From the NCBI GenBank assembly GCA_017853835.1, contig JAFMIU010000020.1:1-45236 (forward strand): a stretch of 45,236 bases of DNA, read 5' to 3'. This DNA is from Pirellulales bacterium. GTDB taxonomy: Bacteria; Planctomycetota; Planctomycetia; Pirellulales; UBA1268. Shown here piece after piece: positions 8,601 through 17,448 of the stretch. Within the stretch, counting starts at the first letter, position 1, and each line of letters begins with the position of its first letter. The notes under the pieces were generated by a model, which was given only the letters and a program-made list of their open reading frames with translations, made no database searches and had not been told where the DNA came from. Both the position numbers and the translations under genes were made by a program.

Positions 8601-9740
8601 GTGGTCGAGTTGAATCGAAACCCCACGCGGGCGGTGAAGATCGGAAGCATCACGATCGGGGCCGGCAACCCCATCGCCCCGCAGAGCATGACGGCCACCC
8701 ACACGCAGGATGTGGCCGCCACGATCGAACAGGCCAACGCCCTTCACGCCGCCGGGGCGGGGGTGGTGCGGATCGCCGTCGACTCCAAGAAGGATGCGGC
8801 CGCCCTGCCGGCCATCCGTGCCGGCACCCAGGCCAACCTCGCCATCGACCTGCAGGAAAACTACCGCCTCGCCCTCGAGGTGGCTCCGCACGTCGACAAA
8901 CTCCGCTACAACCCCGGCCACCTCTACCATCACGAGCCGACGAAGCCGTGGCAGGAGAAGGTGCGGTTCATCGCGGGTGTGGCCTCAGACCACGACTGCG
9001 CCCTGCGGGTGGGCGTCAACTGCGGAAGCGTGGATCCGGCGAAGAAGGAGCAGTTCGCCGAAGACGACTCGATCGGTCCGATGCTCGCAAGCGCCTTCGA
9101 GCACTGCGAACTGCTCGATTCGATCGGCTTCACCCGCTATGCCGTGTCGCTGAAGGATTCTGATCCCCAGAAGGTGATCGAGGTCAATCGGCGGTTTGCC
9201 GAACAGCGGCCCGACGTGCCGCTCCACCTCGGCGTGACCGAGGCCGGCATGCCCCCCGACGGCATCATCAAGACCCGGATCGCCTTCGAGCAGCTCATCT
9301 CGCGGGGGATCGGCGACACCGTTCGCGTGTCGCTCACCGTGCCCAACATCGACAAGCCGCAGGAGATCGCCGCCGCCACGGCCATCCTCGCCGACATCGC
9401 GGCCGGCCGCGTGCGGAGCGTGGTCGACTACGGCCTGGCCTCACTCAACATCATCTCCTGCCCGAGCTGCTCGCGGGTGGAAAACGAGGCCTTCATCGAC
9501 CTCGCCAAGCAGGTGAAGGAAATGACCACCTACGCCAAGGATCATGCGATCACCATCGCGGTGATGGGCTGCCGCGTGAACGGTCCCGGCGAGACCGATG
9601 ATGCCGACCTCGGGCTGTGGTGCGGCCCGACGCACGTGAACCTCAAGCGCCGCAGCGTCGAACTCGGCGCCTTCCCCTACGACGCCATCCTGCCGCGGCT
9701 GCGGTCGGAACTCGACAAGCTCATCGCGGAGCGGGCCTGA
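8601..9740 (+). CDS. ispG: 4-hydroxy-3-methylbut-2-enyl diphosphate synthase
   Basis: This is a 379-residue IspG (GcpE) of the short bacterial type. It reduces methylerythritol cyclodiphosphate in the non-mevalonate isoprenoid pathway. The N-terminal barrel has [14 protein letters not shown], and the C-terminal iron-sulfur domain has CPSCSR and [15 protein letters not shown], giving the three cluster cysteines and the catalytic Glu. The start is GTG at 8601, preceded by AGGAG with a five-base spacer. It opens a plus-strand run: rimO follows one base after the stop, then pgsA and a CPBP protease with tiny gaps or overlaps. Confidence 0.96.
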   Translation: MVELNRNPTRAVKIGSITIGAGNPIAPQSMTATHTQDVAATIEQANALHAAGAGVVRIAVDSKKDAAALPAIRAGTQANLAIDLQENYRLALEVAPHVDKLRYNPGHLYHHEPTKPWQEKVRFIAGVASDHDCALRVGVNCGSVDPAKKEQFAEDDSIGPMLASAFEHCELLDSIGFTRYAVSLKDSDPQKVIEVNRRFAEQRPDVPLHLGVTEAGMPPDGIIKTRIAFEQLISRGIGDTVRVSLTVPNIDKPQEIAAATAILADIAAGRVRSVVDYGLASLNIISCPSCSRVENEAFIDLAKQVKEMTTYAKDHAITIAVMGCRVNGPGETDDADLGLWCGPTHVNLKRRSVELGAFPYDAILPRLRSELDKLIAERA

Positions 9741-9741
9741 G

Positions 9742-11193
9742 ATGCACCGTCTGCCGATCGTCGACGCCGCCGGAGAGTCCTCCTGCGGCACGGGAGGGAG
9801 CCCGCTGCCCGCCGTGCCACCGGTCGATCCTGCCACCTGCCGCGGCACCTTCGCGATGGTGAGCCTCGGCTGCCCCAAGAACCTCGTCGACGGCGAGCGG
9901 ATGCTGGGGCTGCTCCGGGAAGACGGCTGGCAGCTCGTGGCCGATCCCGACGGATCCGATCTCGTGATCGTGAACACCTGCGCCTTCATCGACGCATCGC
10001 GGGCCGAGTCGTATGGGGCGATCCACGAGATGCTCGACCTCAAGCAGCGGGGGGGCACCCGCGGCGTGATCGTGTCGGGCTGTCTTGCGGAACGTCAGAA
10101 GGAAGGCCTCCTCGAAGAGCTGCCCGGGCTCGATGCCGTGATCGGCGTGTTCTCCCGCGACGAGATCGCGAAGGCGGCCGAACGGCTCATCGGTGGCCTG
10201 GGCGACCAGCGGAGCATCTTCAAGCCGGCCCCGGCGCGAGCCCTCGACGACTCGGGTCGGATGCGGGTGACGCCGCGGCACATGGCCTACCTAAAGATCT
10301 CCGAGGGCTGTGATCGCACCTGCACGTTTTGTGCGATCCCGAAGATGCGGGGCAAGCATGCCACCAAGCCGATCGAGGAGGTGGTGCGCGAGGCCCGTGA
10401 GCTCGCCGCCGACGGCGTGAGGGAACTCGTGATCGTCGCCCAAGACACGACCTACTACGGCATGGATCTCTACGGCGAGCCACGGCTCGTGGAGCTGCTC
10501 GACGAGCTGGAAAAGGTGGAGGGGATCGAATGGATCCGCCTCATGTATCTCTATCCGATCTTCTTCACCGATCGGCTGATCGAAAAGATCGCCACGAGCA
10601 AGAAGATCCTTCCCTACCTCGACATGCCGCTCCAGCACGCCAGTGATGCGGTGCTCAAGCGGATGCAGCGACGCGTGAACCGGAGTGCTACCGAGGAGCT
10701 CCTCGCCAAGCTCCGGGAACGGATCCCGGGCCTGGTGCTCCGCACCACCTTCATCACCGGGTTTCCGGGGGAGACGCGGGGACAGTTTCTGGAGCTGGTC
10801 GATTTCGTACGGCGATGGAGATTCGAGCGGGCGGGGGTGTTTACCTACTCGCTGGAGCCCGACACCCCGGCGGCGAAACTCGACGGCCATCTCCCTGAAG
10901 ACGAGAAGGCCGCCCGTCGCGACGAACTCATGCTCGTGCAGCAGGGGATCGCCCACGACCATGCCCGACGGCAGGTGGGCCGCGTCATCGATGTGATCGT
11001 CGACGGGCCGAGCGGCGAGCGCGACGACGTGTGGCTTGCCCGAAGCGTGGCCGACGCGCCCGACATTGACTGCGTGGTCTACCTCACCGCCCCCGGCACC
11101 TCGCCGAAGGCACCGCTCACCGGCCGGATCCTGCCGGTCGAGGTGGTGGCGGCGAGCGGCTACGACCTCGCGGCCGTTCCCGCGGAGGGCTGA
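9742..11193 (+). CDS. rimO: Ribosomal protein uS12 methylthiotransferase
   Basis: This is a 483-residue radical-SAM enzyme that methylthiolates an aspartate of ribosomal protein S12. The N-terminal UPF0004 domain supplies three cluster cysteines: C44 (SLGCPKN), C80 (VNTCAFID) and C114 (SGCLAE). The radical-SAM CxxxCxxC motif is C190/C194/C197 (SEGCDRTCTFC). A TRAM domain lies near the C-terminus. The motif pattern is RimO rather than MiaB. An extra Pro/Gly-rich leader of about 35 residues precedes the conserved start, and a shorter start cannot be excluded. The ATG is two bases after the ispG stop. Confidence 0.95.
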   Translation: MHRLPIVDAAGESSCGTGGSPLPAVPPVDPATCRGTFAMVSLGCPKNLVDGERMLGLLREDGWQLVADPDGSDLVIVNTCAFIDASRAESYGAIHEMLDLKQRGGTRGVIVSGCLAERQKEGLLEELPGLDAVIGVFSRDEIAKAAERLIGGLGDQRSIFKPAPARALDDSGRMRVTPRHMAYLKISEGCDRTCTFCAIPKMRGKHATKPIEEVVREARELAADGVRELVIVAQDTTYYGMDLYGEPRLVELLDELEKVEGIEWIRLMYLYPIFFTDRLIEKIATSKKILPYLDMPLQHASDAVLKRMQRRVNRSATEELLAKLRERIPGLVLRTTFITGFPGETRGQFLELVDFVRRWRFERAGVFTYSLEPDTPAAKLDGHLPEDEKAARRDELMLVQQGIAHDHARRQVGRVIDVIVDGPSGERDDVWLARSVADAPDIDCVVYLTAPGTSPKAPLTGRILPVEVVAASGYDLAAVPAEG

Positions 11194-11195
11194 GC

Positions 11196-11759
11196 ATGGC
11201 AAGCGACCGCATCCTCACCGTGCCCAACATCCTGTCGTTCACGCGATTGGTGCTCGCGGTCGTGTTTTTTGTCGCCTTCGAGCAGCACTGGCACGTTCCC
11301 GCCTTCTGGCTGTTCGTCGTGGCCGCCTCCACCGACTGCATCGATGGCTGGTATGCGAGGCGATTCGGCCAGGTGAGCCGGCTGGGACGGATCTTCGATC
11401 CCCTCGTCGACAAGGTGATCGTGTGCGGCGGCTACGTGATGCTGGCATCCGCGGGCACCGCGATCGCCCCGTGGATGGCGGTGGTCGTGGTGGTTCGGGA
11501 ACTCATGGTGACGGCGATCCGGGCCGAGATGGAGAAGGCCGGTTGCGACTTCTCCGCGGCGTTCTCGGGCAAGGTCAAGATGGTGCTGCAGTGCGTGGCG
11601 ATTGCCTTGGTGCTGGCGGAACGAGCCTGGCCCGGCATGACGGCCGGCGGCATCGGTGTTGCCGAAATGGCTCACTGGGCGTCATGGGCCGCCGTGGCGG
11701 CCACGGTCTGGTCTGGTCTGGAGTATCTCGTCGCCGCGCGGCCGCTGGTGCGGCCATGA
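11196..11759 (+). CDS. pgsA: CDP-diacylglycerol-glycerol-3-phosphate 3-phosphatidyltransferase
   Basis: This is a 187-residue integral membrane protein. The CDP-alcohol phosphotransferase signature is complete: D47-x2-D50-G51-x2-A54-R55-x8-G64-x3-D68-x3-D72. The opening TVPNILSFTRL is typical of PgsA, which makes phosphatidylglycerophosphate, the precursor of phosphatidylglycerol and cardiolipin. Several hydrophobic helices surround the motif. It starts two bases after the rimO stop and overlaps the next gene by four bases. Confidence 0.92.
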   Translation: MASDRILTVPNILSFTRLVLAVVFFVAFEQHWHVPAFWLFVVAASTDCIDGWYARRFGQVSRLGRIFDPLVDKVIVCGGYVMLASAGTAIAPWMAVVVVVRELMVTAIRAEMEKAGCDFSAAFSGKVKMVLQCVAIALVLAERAWPGMTAGGIGVAEMAHWASWAAVAATVWSGLEYLVAARPLVRP

Positions 11760-12586
11760 GTGACGTCGATGTGGTGGAGTTTGTCGACGCCTGGCCGCAG
11801 GTGTCGGTGCTCACCGTGTCGCTCGTCGGGTTTCTTTGGGCGGCCGCGCTCGTGCGGCACCGCTGGCGGGTCGGCCTGCCGGCGATCACGCCACGGCCGC
11901 AATCGCCGGTGCCATGGAGCGGACGCGATGTGATGGTGATCGTGCTCACATACCTCCTCGGCGCCACCCTCCTGGCAGAGATCGGCCCGGAGGAGAAGTC
12001 GCTCGCCGACCGGCTCCTCGGCACGATGGCGCTCTCCCTCACGGCCACGCTGGCGGGAATGGGCTGGCTCCGGATGCATGGCGCCACCCGTGCCGACCTC
12101 GGCCTCACCCGCCCTTCCTGGAGCGACGTGCGGATTGCGCTCACGGGCCTCGCGCTCGTGGTGCTGCCGCTGTTGATGCTGGCTGCCGGGCTCAACGCGA
12201 TCGTGCGTTACGAGCACCCGATCGTCGACTATCTCGACCGCCAGCGTGATGGGATCGCCGTGGCGCTCGTGGTGGTGTCGGCGGTGGTCGTGGCCCCCGT
12301 GGCGGAGGAGTTTTTTTTCCGTCGGGTGCTCCAGGGATGGCTGGAACGGTTTCTGCATGGCGACGCCCGGTCGGCCATCGCCGTCTCGTCGCTCGCCTTC
12401 GCCTCCGCCCATGCCGGGCAGGGGCTCGCCTTCGTGCCGCTGTTTCCGCTGGCGGTCGTTCTGGGGGTGATCGCCCATCGCACCGGGTCGATCGTGCCCT
12501 GCGTGCTCCTTCACGGGCTGTTCAACGCCGTGAGCGTGCTCCTGCTGGTGGCCGACCCGGCCGTCCGATCGGCGGGGGCGGGCTGA
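11756..12586 (+). CDS. CPBP-family intramembrane metalloprotease
   Basis: This is a 276-residue multi-pass membrane protein. The C-terminal half is the CPBP (CAAX protease and bacteriocin-processing; Rce1-like) domain, with EEFFFRRVLQGW (glutamate pair plus Arg), SSLAFASAHAGQG (His) and VLLHGLFNAVS (His/Asn). These are the expected active-site positions. The N-terminal half has several further membrane helices. The substrate is unknown. The ATG overlaps the pgsA stop (ATGA), so it is translationally coupled. Confidence 0.88.
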   Translation: MSDVDVVEFVDAWPQVSVLTVSLVGFLWAAALVRHRWRVGLPAITPRPQSPVPWSGRDVMVIVLTYLLGATLLAEIGPEEKSLADRLLGTMALSLTATLAGMGWLRMHGATRADLGLTRPSWSDVRIALTGLALVVLPLLMLAAGLNAIVRYEHPIVDYLDRQRDGIAVALVVVSAVVVAPVAEEFFFRRVLQGWLERFLHGDARSAIAVSSLAFASAHAGQGLAFVPLFPLAVVLGVIAHRTGSIVPCVLLHGLFNAVSVLLLVADPAVRSAGAG

Positions 12587-12677
12587 TTCGGGCCATTTTT
12601 TGGCATCCGACTCAACCTGCCGGCCCCCGCAAACCGATCTGGCCCGCAGGAGCCGGCTTCGCGACACTACGGCCTCC

Positions 12678-12694
12678 TCCCGGCGGAGCCGGGA
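12678..12694. repeat. Small perfect hairpin ahead of the acyltransferase gene
   Basis: TCCCGGC and its complement flank a GGA loop. No T-tract follows, so this is not a typical terminator. It lies in the 135-base gap between the CPBP protease and the acyltransferase and might affect ribosome access to the TTG start. Confidence 0.35.
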
Positions 12695-12721
12695 TCACCC
12701 AGCCGTCATGGATGACCTGCC

Positions 12722-13663
12722 TTGCGCCGTCGCACCTTCGCCACCCGCTGCCTCGATCGGATCGTCTACGCCGCCGTGCGGGTGGCGATCTGTGTGATCC
12801 AGTCGCTGCCCCGCGATTTCTGTGAACGCTCGGCGCGGAAACTCTCGAACCTCCTCGCCAACCGCCTGCGCATCCGTCGCACCGTGGTGCGCGACAATCT
12901 CCGCACGGCGTTCCCCGACATGACCGCCGAGAGGCGACGGGCCACCGCCCAGGCGATGTGGGAACACCTCCTCCTGATGGTCGTGGAGATCGCCCACGCC
13001 AATCGTGTGGTTCACAAGACGACCTGGCGCAAGCACCTCCGCATCCACGGCATGGAAGAGATCGTGCGCACGCTGTGGCTCGATCGGCCGAAGGTGATCC
13101 TCTCCGGCCACTATGGCAACTTCGAACTCGCGGCCTACCTCTTCGGGCTCTTCGGGCTGAAGATCTTTTCGGTGGCCCGTGAACTCGACAACCCGGAACT
13201 CGACCGGTTCGTGACGGAGTTTCGCGAGTCGCGAGGCCAGAGCATCCTTCCCAAGAAGGGCAGCGCCCCGGACGTGGCGCAGGTGCTCGACGAGCATGGC
13301 GCCATCGGGCTGCTCGGGGATCAGGCCGCCGGGCCGAAGGGATGCTGGGTGGAGTTCTTCGGTCGGCCCGCGAGCGTCCACAAGGCGATCGGGGTGTTTG
13401 CCCTGTCGGCCTCGGCGCCGGTGATGGTCTGCACGGCCACCCGCCGTCGCGGCCTCTTTGACTACGACCTCCGGCTGGAGGGTGTGGCCGATCCGGCGGC
13501 AGGTCGTGAGGAGACCGCCGATCTCACCGCCCTGTCGCAGTGGTACACGTCGATTCTCGAGCAGGCGATCCGCCGCGAACCGGCGCAGTACTGGTGGGTG
13601 CACCGCCGATGGCGGGGCGAGCCTGGAAAGGCTACAAAGGCGAAGGTTCGTCCGGCCGCCTGA
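12722..13663 (+). CDS. Lysophospholipid/lipid A-type acyltransferase (LpxL/HtrB family)
   Basis: This is a 313-residue protein with an N-terminal amphipathic/membrane segment (YAAVRVAICVIQSLP). The catalytic H-x4-E motif is present as SGHYGNFELAA (about 123-133), and later features such as GLLGDQAAGPKG match the LpxL/HtrB fold. Family members add a secondary acyl chain to lipid A or to other lipids. Its presence fits a diderm planctomycete envelope, but the acceptor is not known. The first possible start in this frame is TTG at 12722, because a stop lies in frame at 12713. A perfect 7-bp hairpin (12678-12694) lies just upstream. Confidence 0.82.
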   Translation: MRRRTFATRCLDRIVYAAVRVAICVIQSLPRDFCERSARKLSNLLANRLRIRRTVVRDNLRTAFPDMTAERRRATAQAMWEHLLLMVVEIAHANRVVHKTTWRKHLRIHGMEEIVRTLWLDRPKVILSGHYGNFELAAYLFGLFGLKIFSVARELDNPELDRFVTEFRESRGQSILPKKGSAPDVAQVLDEHGAIGLLGDQAAGPKGCWVEFFGRPASVHKAIGVFALSASAPVMVCTATRRRGLFDYDLRLEGVADPAAGREETADLTALSQWYTSILEQAIRREPAQYWWVHRRWRGEPGKATKAKVRPAA

Positions 13664-13700
13664 GGGTCGGAGAGTCGTTCCCGCCCGAGTCCCGCCCGCC

Positions 13701-14033
13701 ATGCCTGAGTGGATTCCCGTCGCCGAGGCTGCCGACTGCCCTCCCGGCACGAGCATCGAGCGGCTCGCCGGCGATCGGATGGTGGCGATCGCCAACGTCG
13801 ACGGCACCCTCCACGCGATCGACGGGCTTTGCCCGCATCAGGGTGGCCCGCTCGGCACCGGCAGCCTCTGCGGCGCGGTGCTCACCTGCCCGTGGCATGG
13901 CTGGCCTTTCGACGTGACCACCGGCCGCCATCAGGTGTCGGCGACGGTGCGGCAGCCGGTGTTTGGCGTGCGGCTTCGCGACGGCGTGATCGAGGTGAAC
14001 CTCCGCGGGACCGCGCCGGAGGCGTCGACATGA
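13701..14033 (+). CDS. Rieske [2Fe-2S] ferredoxin-like protein
   Basis: This is a 110-residue single-domain Rieske protein. The two cluster-binding boxes are intact: CPHQGGPLGTG (C-x-H) and CPWHGWPFD (C-x2-H), about 17 residues apart. The length and the DGVIEVNL ending resemble the small ferredoxin subunits of nitrite reductases and dioxygenases. No partner reductase or oxygenase lies in the window, so the electron acceptor is unknown. Its stop overlaps the ATG of the next gene. Confidence 0.9.
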   Translation: MPEWIPVAEAADCPPGTSIERLAGDRMVAIANVDGTLHAIDGLCPHQGGPLGTGSLCGAVLTCPWHGWPFDVTTGRHQVSATVRQPVFGVRLRDGVIEVNLRGTAPEAST

Positions 14034-15016
14034 TCGAGTATCGGTGTTTCCGCAACGGCGATCCTCCCCGGCTCGCCGACGTGTGGCGGTCGACCGATCT
14101 CGGGCCGTGCGGGTTTCAGCCGATGACCTCGGCCTGGCTGGAGTCCAGCGTGTTCTCCAAGCCCTATTTCGATCGCGAGGGCCTGATCGTGGCCTTCGAC
14201 GGCGATCGGACCGTCGGATTCGCGCACGCCGCCTTCGGCCCCACCGCCGACCACTCGGGCATCGACACCTCCATCGGCACGACGATGCTCGTGGTGGTGC
14301 CGCCGCATGACCATCACGCGGCGATCGGTGACGGGCTCCTCGCCCGCTGCGAGGCCTACCTTCGTCAGCGAGGCGCCACGACGATCATGGGCGGCGCCTC
14401 CCAGGAACTTGGCGGCTTCTACCTCGGCCTCTATGGGGGATCCGACCTGCCGGGCATCCTCGATTCCTCGCCCGGCATGAAGGCCGTGTTTCAGCGGGCG
14501 GGCTACCTGGAGGCGGCTCGGATCGCCGTGATGCGTCGGCCGCTTGCGGGATTTCGTCCCCCCGTGGGCCGCAGCCAGCTGGCGATCCGCCGGATGACGA
14601 CCGTACGGGCCATCGACGAGCCGGCCCGTCGCAACTGGTGGGAGGCGGCCACCACGACGGGCATCGCCCTCCGCCGCTATGAACTGCGGGACGAGGCGGA
14701 AGTCTTGATCGCCTCGGCCGATTTCTGGGACCTGCGTCCGCAGGCGACCGCTTGGGGGGTGCAGGCCACCGGGCTTCTTCGCGTGGATGTGGAGGGAGGA
14801 CGTCGTCGCCAGGGCCTGGCGAGCTTTCTGCTCGCGGAGTCGTTGCACGATCAGGCTCAGGAAGGCGTTGGGCTCGCGGAGGTGCACCTCTCGGAAGTCA
14901 ACGAGGCGGCGATCAAGCTCTTCTTCAAGCTCGGCTTCGAGCCCACCGGCCACGGCACGCTCTATCGCAAGGGGGAGTCTGTGTCCGCGTCCAACGCAGA
15001 CAACGTCACTCGGTAG
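14030..15016 (+). CDS. Double-GNAT N-acetyltransferase-like protein
   Basis: This 328-residue protein appears to hold two GCN5-related acetyltransferase domains. The first (about 1-165) contains VGFAHAAFG and a central strand MLVVVPPHDHHAAIGDGLL, where the acetyl-CoA loop is imperfect. The second (about 190-325) contains LLRVDVEGGRRRQGLASFLL, a good R/Q-x-x-G-x-A pyrophosphate-binding loop, and VNEAAIKLFFKLGFEPTG. Substrate unknown. Translation is coupled to the Rieske gene by an ATGA overlap. It ends the plus-strand run and is followed by the first hairpin-repeat region. Confidence 0.8.
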   Translation: MIEYRCFRNGDPPRLADVWRSTDLGPCGFQPMTSAWLESSVFSKPYFDREGLIVAFDGDRTVGFAHAAFGPTADHSGIDTSIGTTMLVVVPPHDHHAAIGDGLLARCEAYLRQRGATTIMGGASQELGGFYLGLYGGSDLPGILDSSPGMKAVFQRAGYLEAARIAVMRRPLAGFRPPVGRSQLAIRRMTTVRAIDEPARRNWWEAATTTGIALRRYELRDEAEVLIASADFWDLRPQATAWGVQATGLLRVDVEGGRRRQGLASFLLAESLHDQAQEGVGLAEVHLSEVNEAAIKLFFKLGFEPTGHGTLYRKGESVSASNADNVTR

Positions 15017-15070
15017 GCCCTACGATCTCTGCCACACGCGGCAGGTTTGGCGCGGTGAGTTGCGGTGGCT

Positions 15071-15300
15071 CAACGGCGTCGGTGGGCGTGGCGGCGCGTG
15101 TCCCAGGCCTTACGGCCTTGGGCTTGGACGAGGCGCTTTGGCGTTCCGGTGGAAGCCCAACGGCGTGAGCCGTGGGACGGGCACGGGGAACCGCGTGGCG
15201 GGTTTGGACGGGCCGGTGTGAATGCGGTTCCGTGGAAGCCCAACGGCGTCGGTGGGCGTGGCGGCGCGTGTCCCAGGCCTTACGGCCTTGGGCTTGGACG
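15071..15300. repeat. Tandem 60-base direct repeat, period 170
   Basis: Bases 15071-15130 and 15241-15300 are identical over 60 bases. The sequence after each copy is also similar but has small insertions and deletions. Each copy carries one minus-orientation hairpin of the AAGCCCAA...TGGGAC family. Confidence 0.95.
15100..15178. repeat. REP-like inverted hairpin pair 1
   Basis: A 26-base element lies on the minus strand at 15100-15125 and on the plus strand at 15153-15178, 27 bases apart. Both read AAGCCCAA, a 4-base arm, a GTNA loop, the complementary arm and TGGGAC. The minus copy has arms GGCC/GGCC with loop GTAA; the plus copy has CGGC/GCCG with loop GTGA. Confidence 0.9.
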
Positions 15301-15350
15301 GGCGGGTGTGAATGCGTTCCGTGGAAGCCCAACGGCGTGAGCCGTGGGAC
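15270..15350. repeat. REP-like inverted hairpin pair 2
   Basis: Second pair in region 1: minus copy 15270-15295 (arms GGCC/GGCC, loop GTAA), plus copy 15325-15350 (arms CGGC/GCCG, loop GTGA), spacer 29 bases. A truncated plus copy (AAGCCCAACGGCGT) lies just before it at 15236-15250. Confidence 0.9.
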
Positions 15351-15407
15351 CGGCGTGGGGAACCGCGTGGCGGGTTTGGCGCGGTGAGCCTGCACGAGCG
15401 TCGGGAC

Positions 15408-16286
15408 TCACCGGCCAACCGTCACACCGCCGAGCGATGCAAGATGCTCCTTCACGGCCGCCGCCGGATTGGCGCCGGCGTGCGGATCGGCCCGAAGCCG
15501 CGCGGAGAGCGGGGCCGTGGCCGGATCGCGACGGATGTCGGCGAGGTACTCCTCGAGCAGCCGCTTCCGGGCCGGAGTCGTGCGAAGCAGCCAATGCGCC
15601 CAGCACCACGCCTCCGCGTAATGATCCTGCGACATCTCGCCCGCCGAGGCGAGAGCCTCGAGCCGCGCCAGATCGGGCTGCCACGTGCCCTCCAGGAGAC
15701 GGCCCGCAAGACGGGCCACATGGTCGCGGTGAAGACCATGGTCGCTTCGCGGCGTTTCGAAAAACTCGGCAATGCCCTCGTCGAGCCAGAGCGGAATCGC
15801 CGGCACCACCGCATGCACGTAGCCATGCGTCGTCTCGTGACGCAGGTCTTCCGCGATCCGATCCTGCCATGCCGCAAACACCGCCAGCGTGGTGTCGGTC
15901 TCCACGAAGAAGGCCCGCCGCGCCGGAAAGCCCGGATAGGTTCTCGCCACAAACTCGTCGTAGCGGGCGACCGTGTCGAACAGATAGAGATGCACCGGCT
16001 CGTCCGACACCGGAAGCCCAAGCTCCTGGCTCACGTCGGCACGGAGGCCGTCGAGATCCCGCACCAGGCGATGCTGGCCCGCAAGCGGAAAGTCGGCGTG
16101 GATCACGAGTTGGCCCGCCGTCACCTCGCTCCGATCCGGAAGGCCCGCGGTGCCCGACGACACCAGCGTGCCCGCCACGGCCGGGAGGGCCGCGGCTCTC
16201 CACCCGCTCCCCACGCCATGGGCGCAGCCCACGGCCGCCACCAGGAGCGTGGCCGTCGCCATCCAAGGAATCGTGAACCGTTCCAT
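15408..16286 (-). CDS. Exported lipoprotein, zinc-metallopeptidase-like (DUF1570-type)
   Basis: This is a 292-residue protein. The N-terminal hydrophobic stretch ends in a lipobox (AAVG-C21), so it is probably a lipoprotein. HETTH at 150-154 is an HExxH zinc motif, and the downstream DEGIAEFFE (169-177) supplies the third ligand Glu. This is a gluzincin-type active site like that of DUF1570/peptidase-MA-like proteins common in planctomycetes. The rest is helical. No natural substrate is known. It lies nine bases downstream of the next minus-strand gene and is convergent with the GNAT gene across the repeat region. Confidence 0.8.
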   Translation of the reverse strand: MERFTIPWMATATLLVAAVGCAHGVGSGWRAAALPAVAGTLVSSGTAGLPDRSEVTAGQLVIHADFPLAGQHRLVRDLDGLRADVSQELGLPVSDEPVHLYLFDTVARYDEFVARTYPGFPARRAFFVETDTTLAVFAAWQDRIAEDLRHETTHGYVHAVVPAIPLWLDEGIAEFFETPRSDHGLHRDHVARLAGRLLEGTWQPDLARLEALASAGEMSQDHYAEAWCWAHWLLRTTPARKRLLEEYLADIRRDPATAPLSARLRADPHAGANPAAAVKEHLASLGGVTVGR

Positions 16287-16295
16287 GGACGGGAA

Positions 16296-17219
16296 TTAGG
16301 AAAGCTGCGAGCCCGCGTCAATCACAGGCTTCCCGACGCCCCCCAGCAGCAGTCCGGTGAGCGACTCCTGCGACACCGGCCGCGACAGCACGGCCGACGC
16401 GCCCGCCTCGATCGCAGAAAGAACCATGTCACCACGAGGAAATGAGTCGATCAGGATAACTGCGGCAGATGGGCGGTTGGCGAAGATCATGGCCAGCCAT
16501 GTGAGGTCGGCTGCTTCCATCGCGGCGACATCCCACACGATCACATCGGCCGTTTCGTCGATCGCCGGCCGCCCGCATCCGCGGTGCACCACCGCCCGGC
16601 CGGTCGCTTCGAGCAACTCGGCAAGTCCTTCGGCATCGAGGCGACGCGCGGCCATCACCGACGCGGTCTGCACGCCCTCGGGCATGCCAGCCACCCGTAC
16701 CGAAGCCTCCAGGATGCGTTCGTCGCGCCGCGCCGTGGCGGGCAGGCCAAGACCGCCGGGTCGGCCTCGGCCGCGGTCAAACATCCACCATGCCAGTCGG
16801 CCCCCCAGCTCATTCCACGGCACCTCCTCGATGCCGGGGAGCGGTGGGCCGCTGCGCCGCCGTCCATCCACAAGGCTTCCCGACACCGACACGATCGGCG
16901 CCAGAGGCCATCGGCGGGAAAGGGCGACGATGTCGTCAAACCCCCAGGCCGCCGGGGCGGGTGTTGCCAGCAGGATCGCAGCCGGCGTGCGGCGAGCGAA
17001 CGATTCGGGCGGATTCGCGATGGCGTCGTGGATGGTCGACGCGTCCTCCACCTTCGCCCATCGCCCTGCCGCCATGCGGGCGACGGTGAACTCGGCGGCA
17101 CGCGTCGATCCGATCCAGAGGATCGACGGCCGCGCGACGACAGGCTCACCTCGATCCGGCACGGCACGACGCTCCCACGCGATTCCAGGGCTGGTCCAGG
17201 TGGCTCGCTCGGAAGCCAC
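16296..17219 (-). CDS. Receiver-like domain protein of unknown function
   Basis: A protein of about 307 residues. The C-terminal 120 residues look like a CheY-type alternating fold: DETADVIVWDVAAMEAADL at the place of the phospho-acceptor strand, then AVILIDSFPRGDM and AIEAGASAVLSRPVSQESL, the last two very like the helix 4/strand 5 Lys-Pro region of receivers, but with Arg-Pro. The canonical acidic pocket is not clear. An earlier segment (ILWIGSTRAAEF) may be a second, degenerate receiver. The open frame continues upstream into the divergent Mur-ligase gene. I chose GTG 17219, which has AGGGA just upstream; GTG 17162 is possible. Confidence 0.5.
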   Translation of the reverse strand: MASERATWTSPGIAWERRAVPDRGEPVVARPSILWIGSTRAAEFTVARMAAGRWAKVEDASTIHDAIANPPESFARRTPAAILLATPAPAAWGFDDIVALSRRWPLAPIVSVSGSLVDGRRRSGPPLPGIEEVPWNELGGRLAWWMFDRGRGRPGGLGLPATARRDERILEASVRVAGMPEGVQTASVMAARRLDAEGLAELLEATGRAVVHRGCGRPAIDETADVIVWDVAAMEAADLTWLAMIFANRPSAAVILIDSFPRGDMVLSAIEAGASAVLSRPVSQESLTGLLLGGVGKPVIDAGSQLS

Positions 17220-17448
17220 GACGGCATCCCTGACGCACCACGACCGTACCTGCGCCTCGGACGGAGCGGCAAGACGGGTTGTTTGGGTCGAGTGTGCCGG
17301 CGATTGGTCGGCATCCTCGGAAAAGCCGACCTTGACCCACTTTCGCCCCTGTCGAGAATCCTCGGGCGTGCGGCGTCCAAGGATGGACCTGCAACGAAAT
17401 GCCGAGTCCGTTGCGAAACGGTTCGGCCCATGTGGCAAGGAGGCCGAG

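Larger units (their letters stand above)
15017..15407. other. Repeat-filled gap between convergent genes (region 1)
   Basis: There is no gene here. The 391 bases hold two inverted hairpin pairs (15100-15178 and 15270-15350), a half copy at 15236-15250 and a tandem duplication with a period of 170 bases. The edges share a sequence (about 15044-15059 and 15373-15388, GGTTTGGCGCGGTGAG), as if the block were one unit inserted or amplified at this point. Open frames through the block give low-complexity Trp/Arg-rich peptides and are not genes. Confidence 0.8.

Noticed and set aside
7359..9740. A 793-codon plus-strand frame that ends with ispG
   Set aside because: Only the part from the GTG at 8601 matches IspG and has a ribosome-binding site. 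The upstream part is antisense to trmL and the flavin oxidase gene.
12590..12610. T-run (six T) after the CPBP protease as a terminator
   Set aside because: I could not find a convincing GC-rich stem directly before it.
15060..15400. Possible CRISPR array or short coding genes in the repeat region
   Set aside because: The repeats are long, inverted-paired and 160-170 bases apart, unlike 25-40-base CRISPR repeats with similar-size spacers. No cas gene is near. The frames through the repeats give Trp/Arg-rich peptides that merely follow the repeat.
16357..17448. A long upstream extension of the Mur-ligase frame
   Set aside because: It is antisense to the receiver-like gene. The ATG at 17449 with AAGGAGG and a typical domain 1 start fits the family length.
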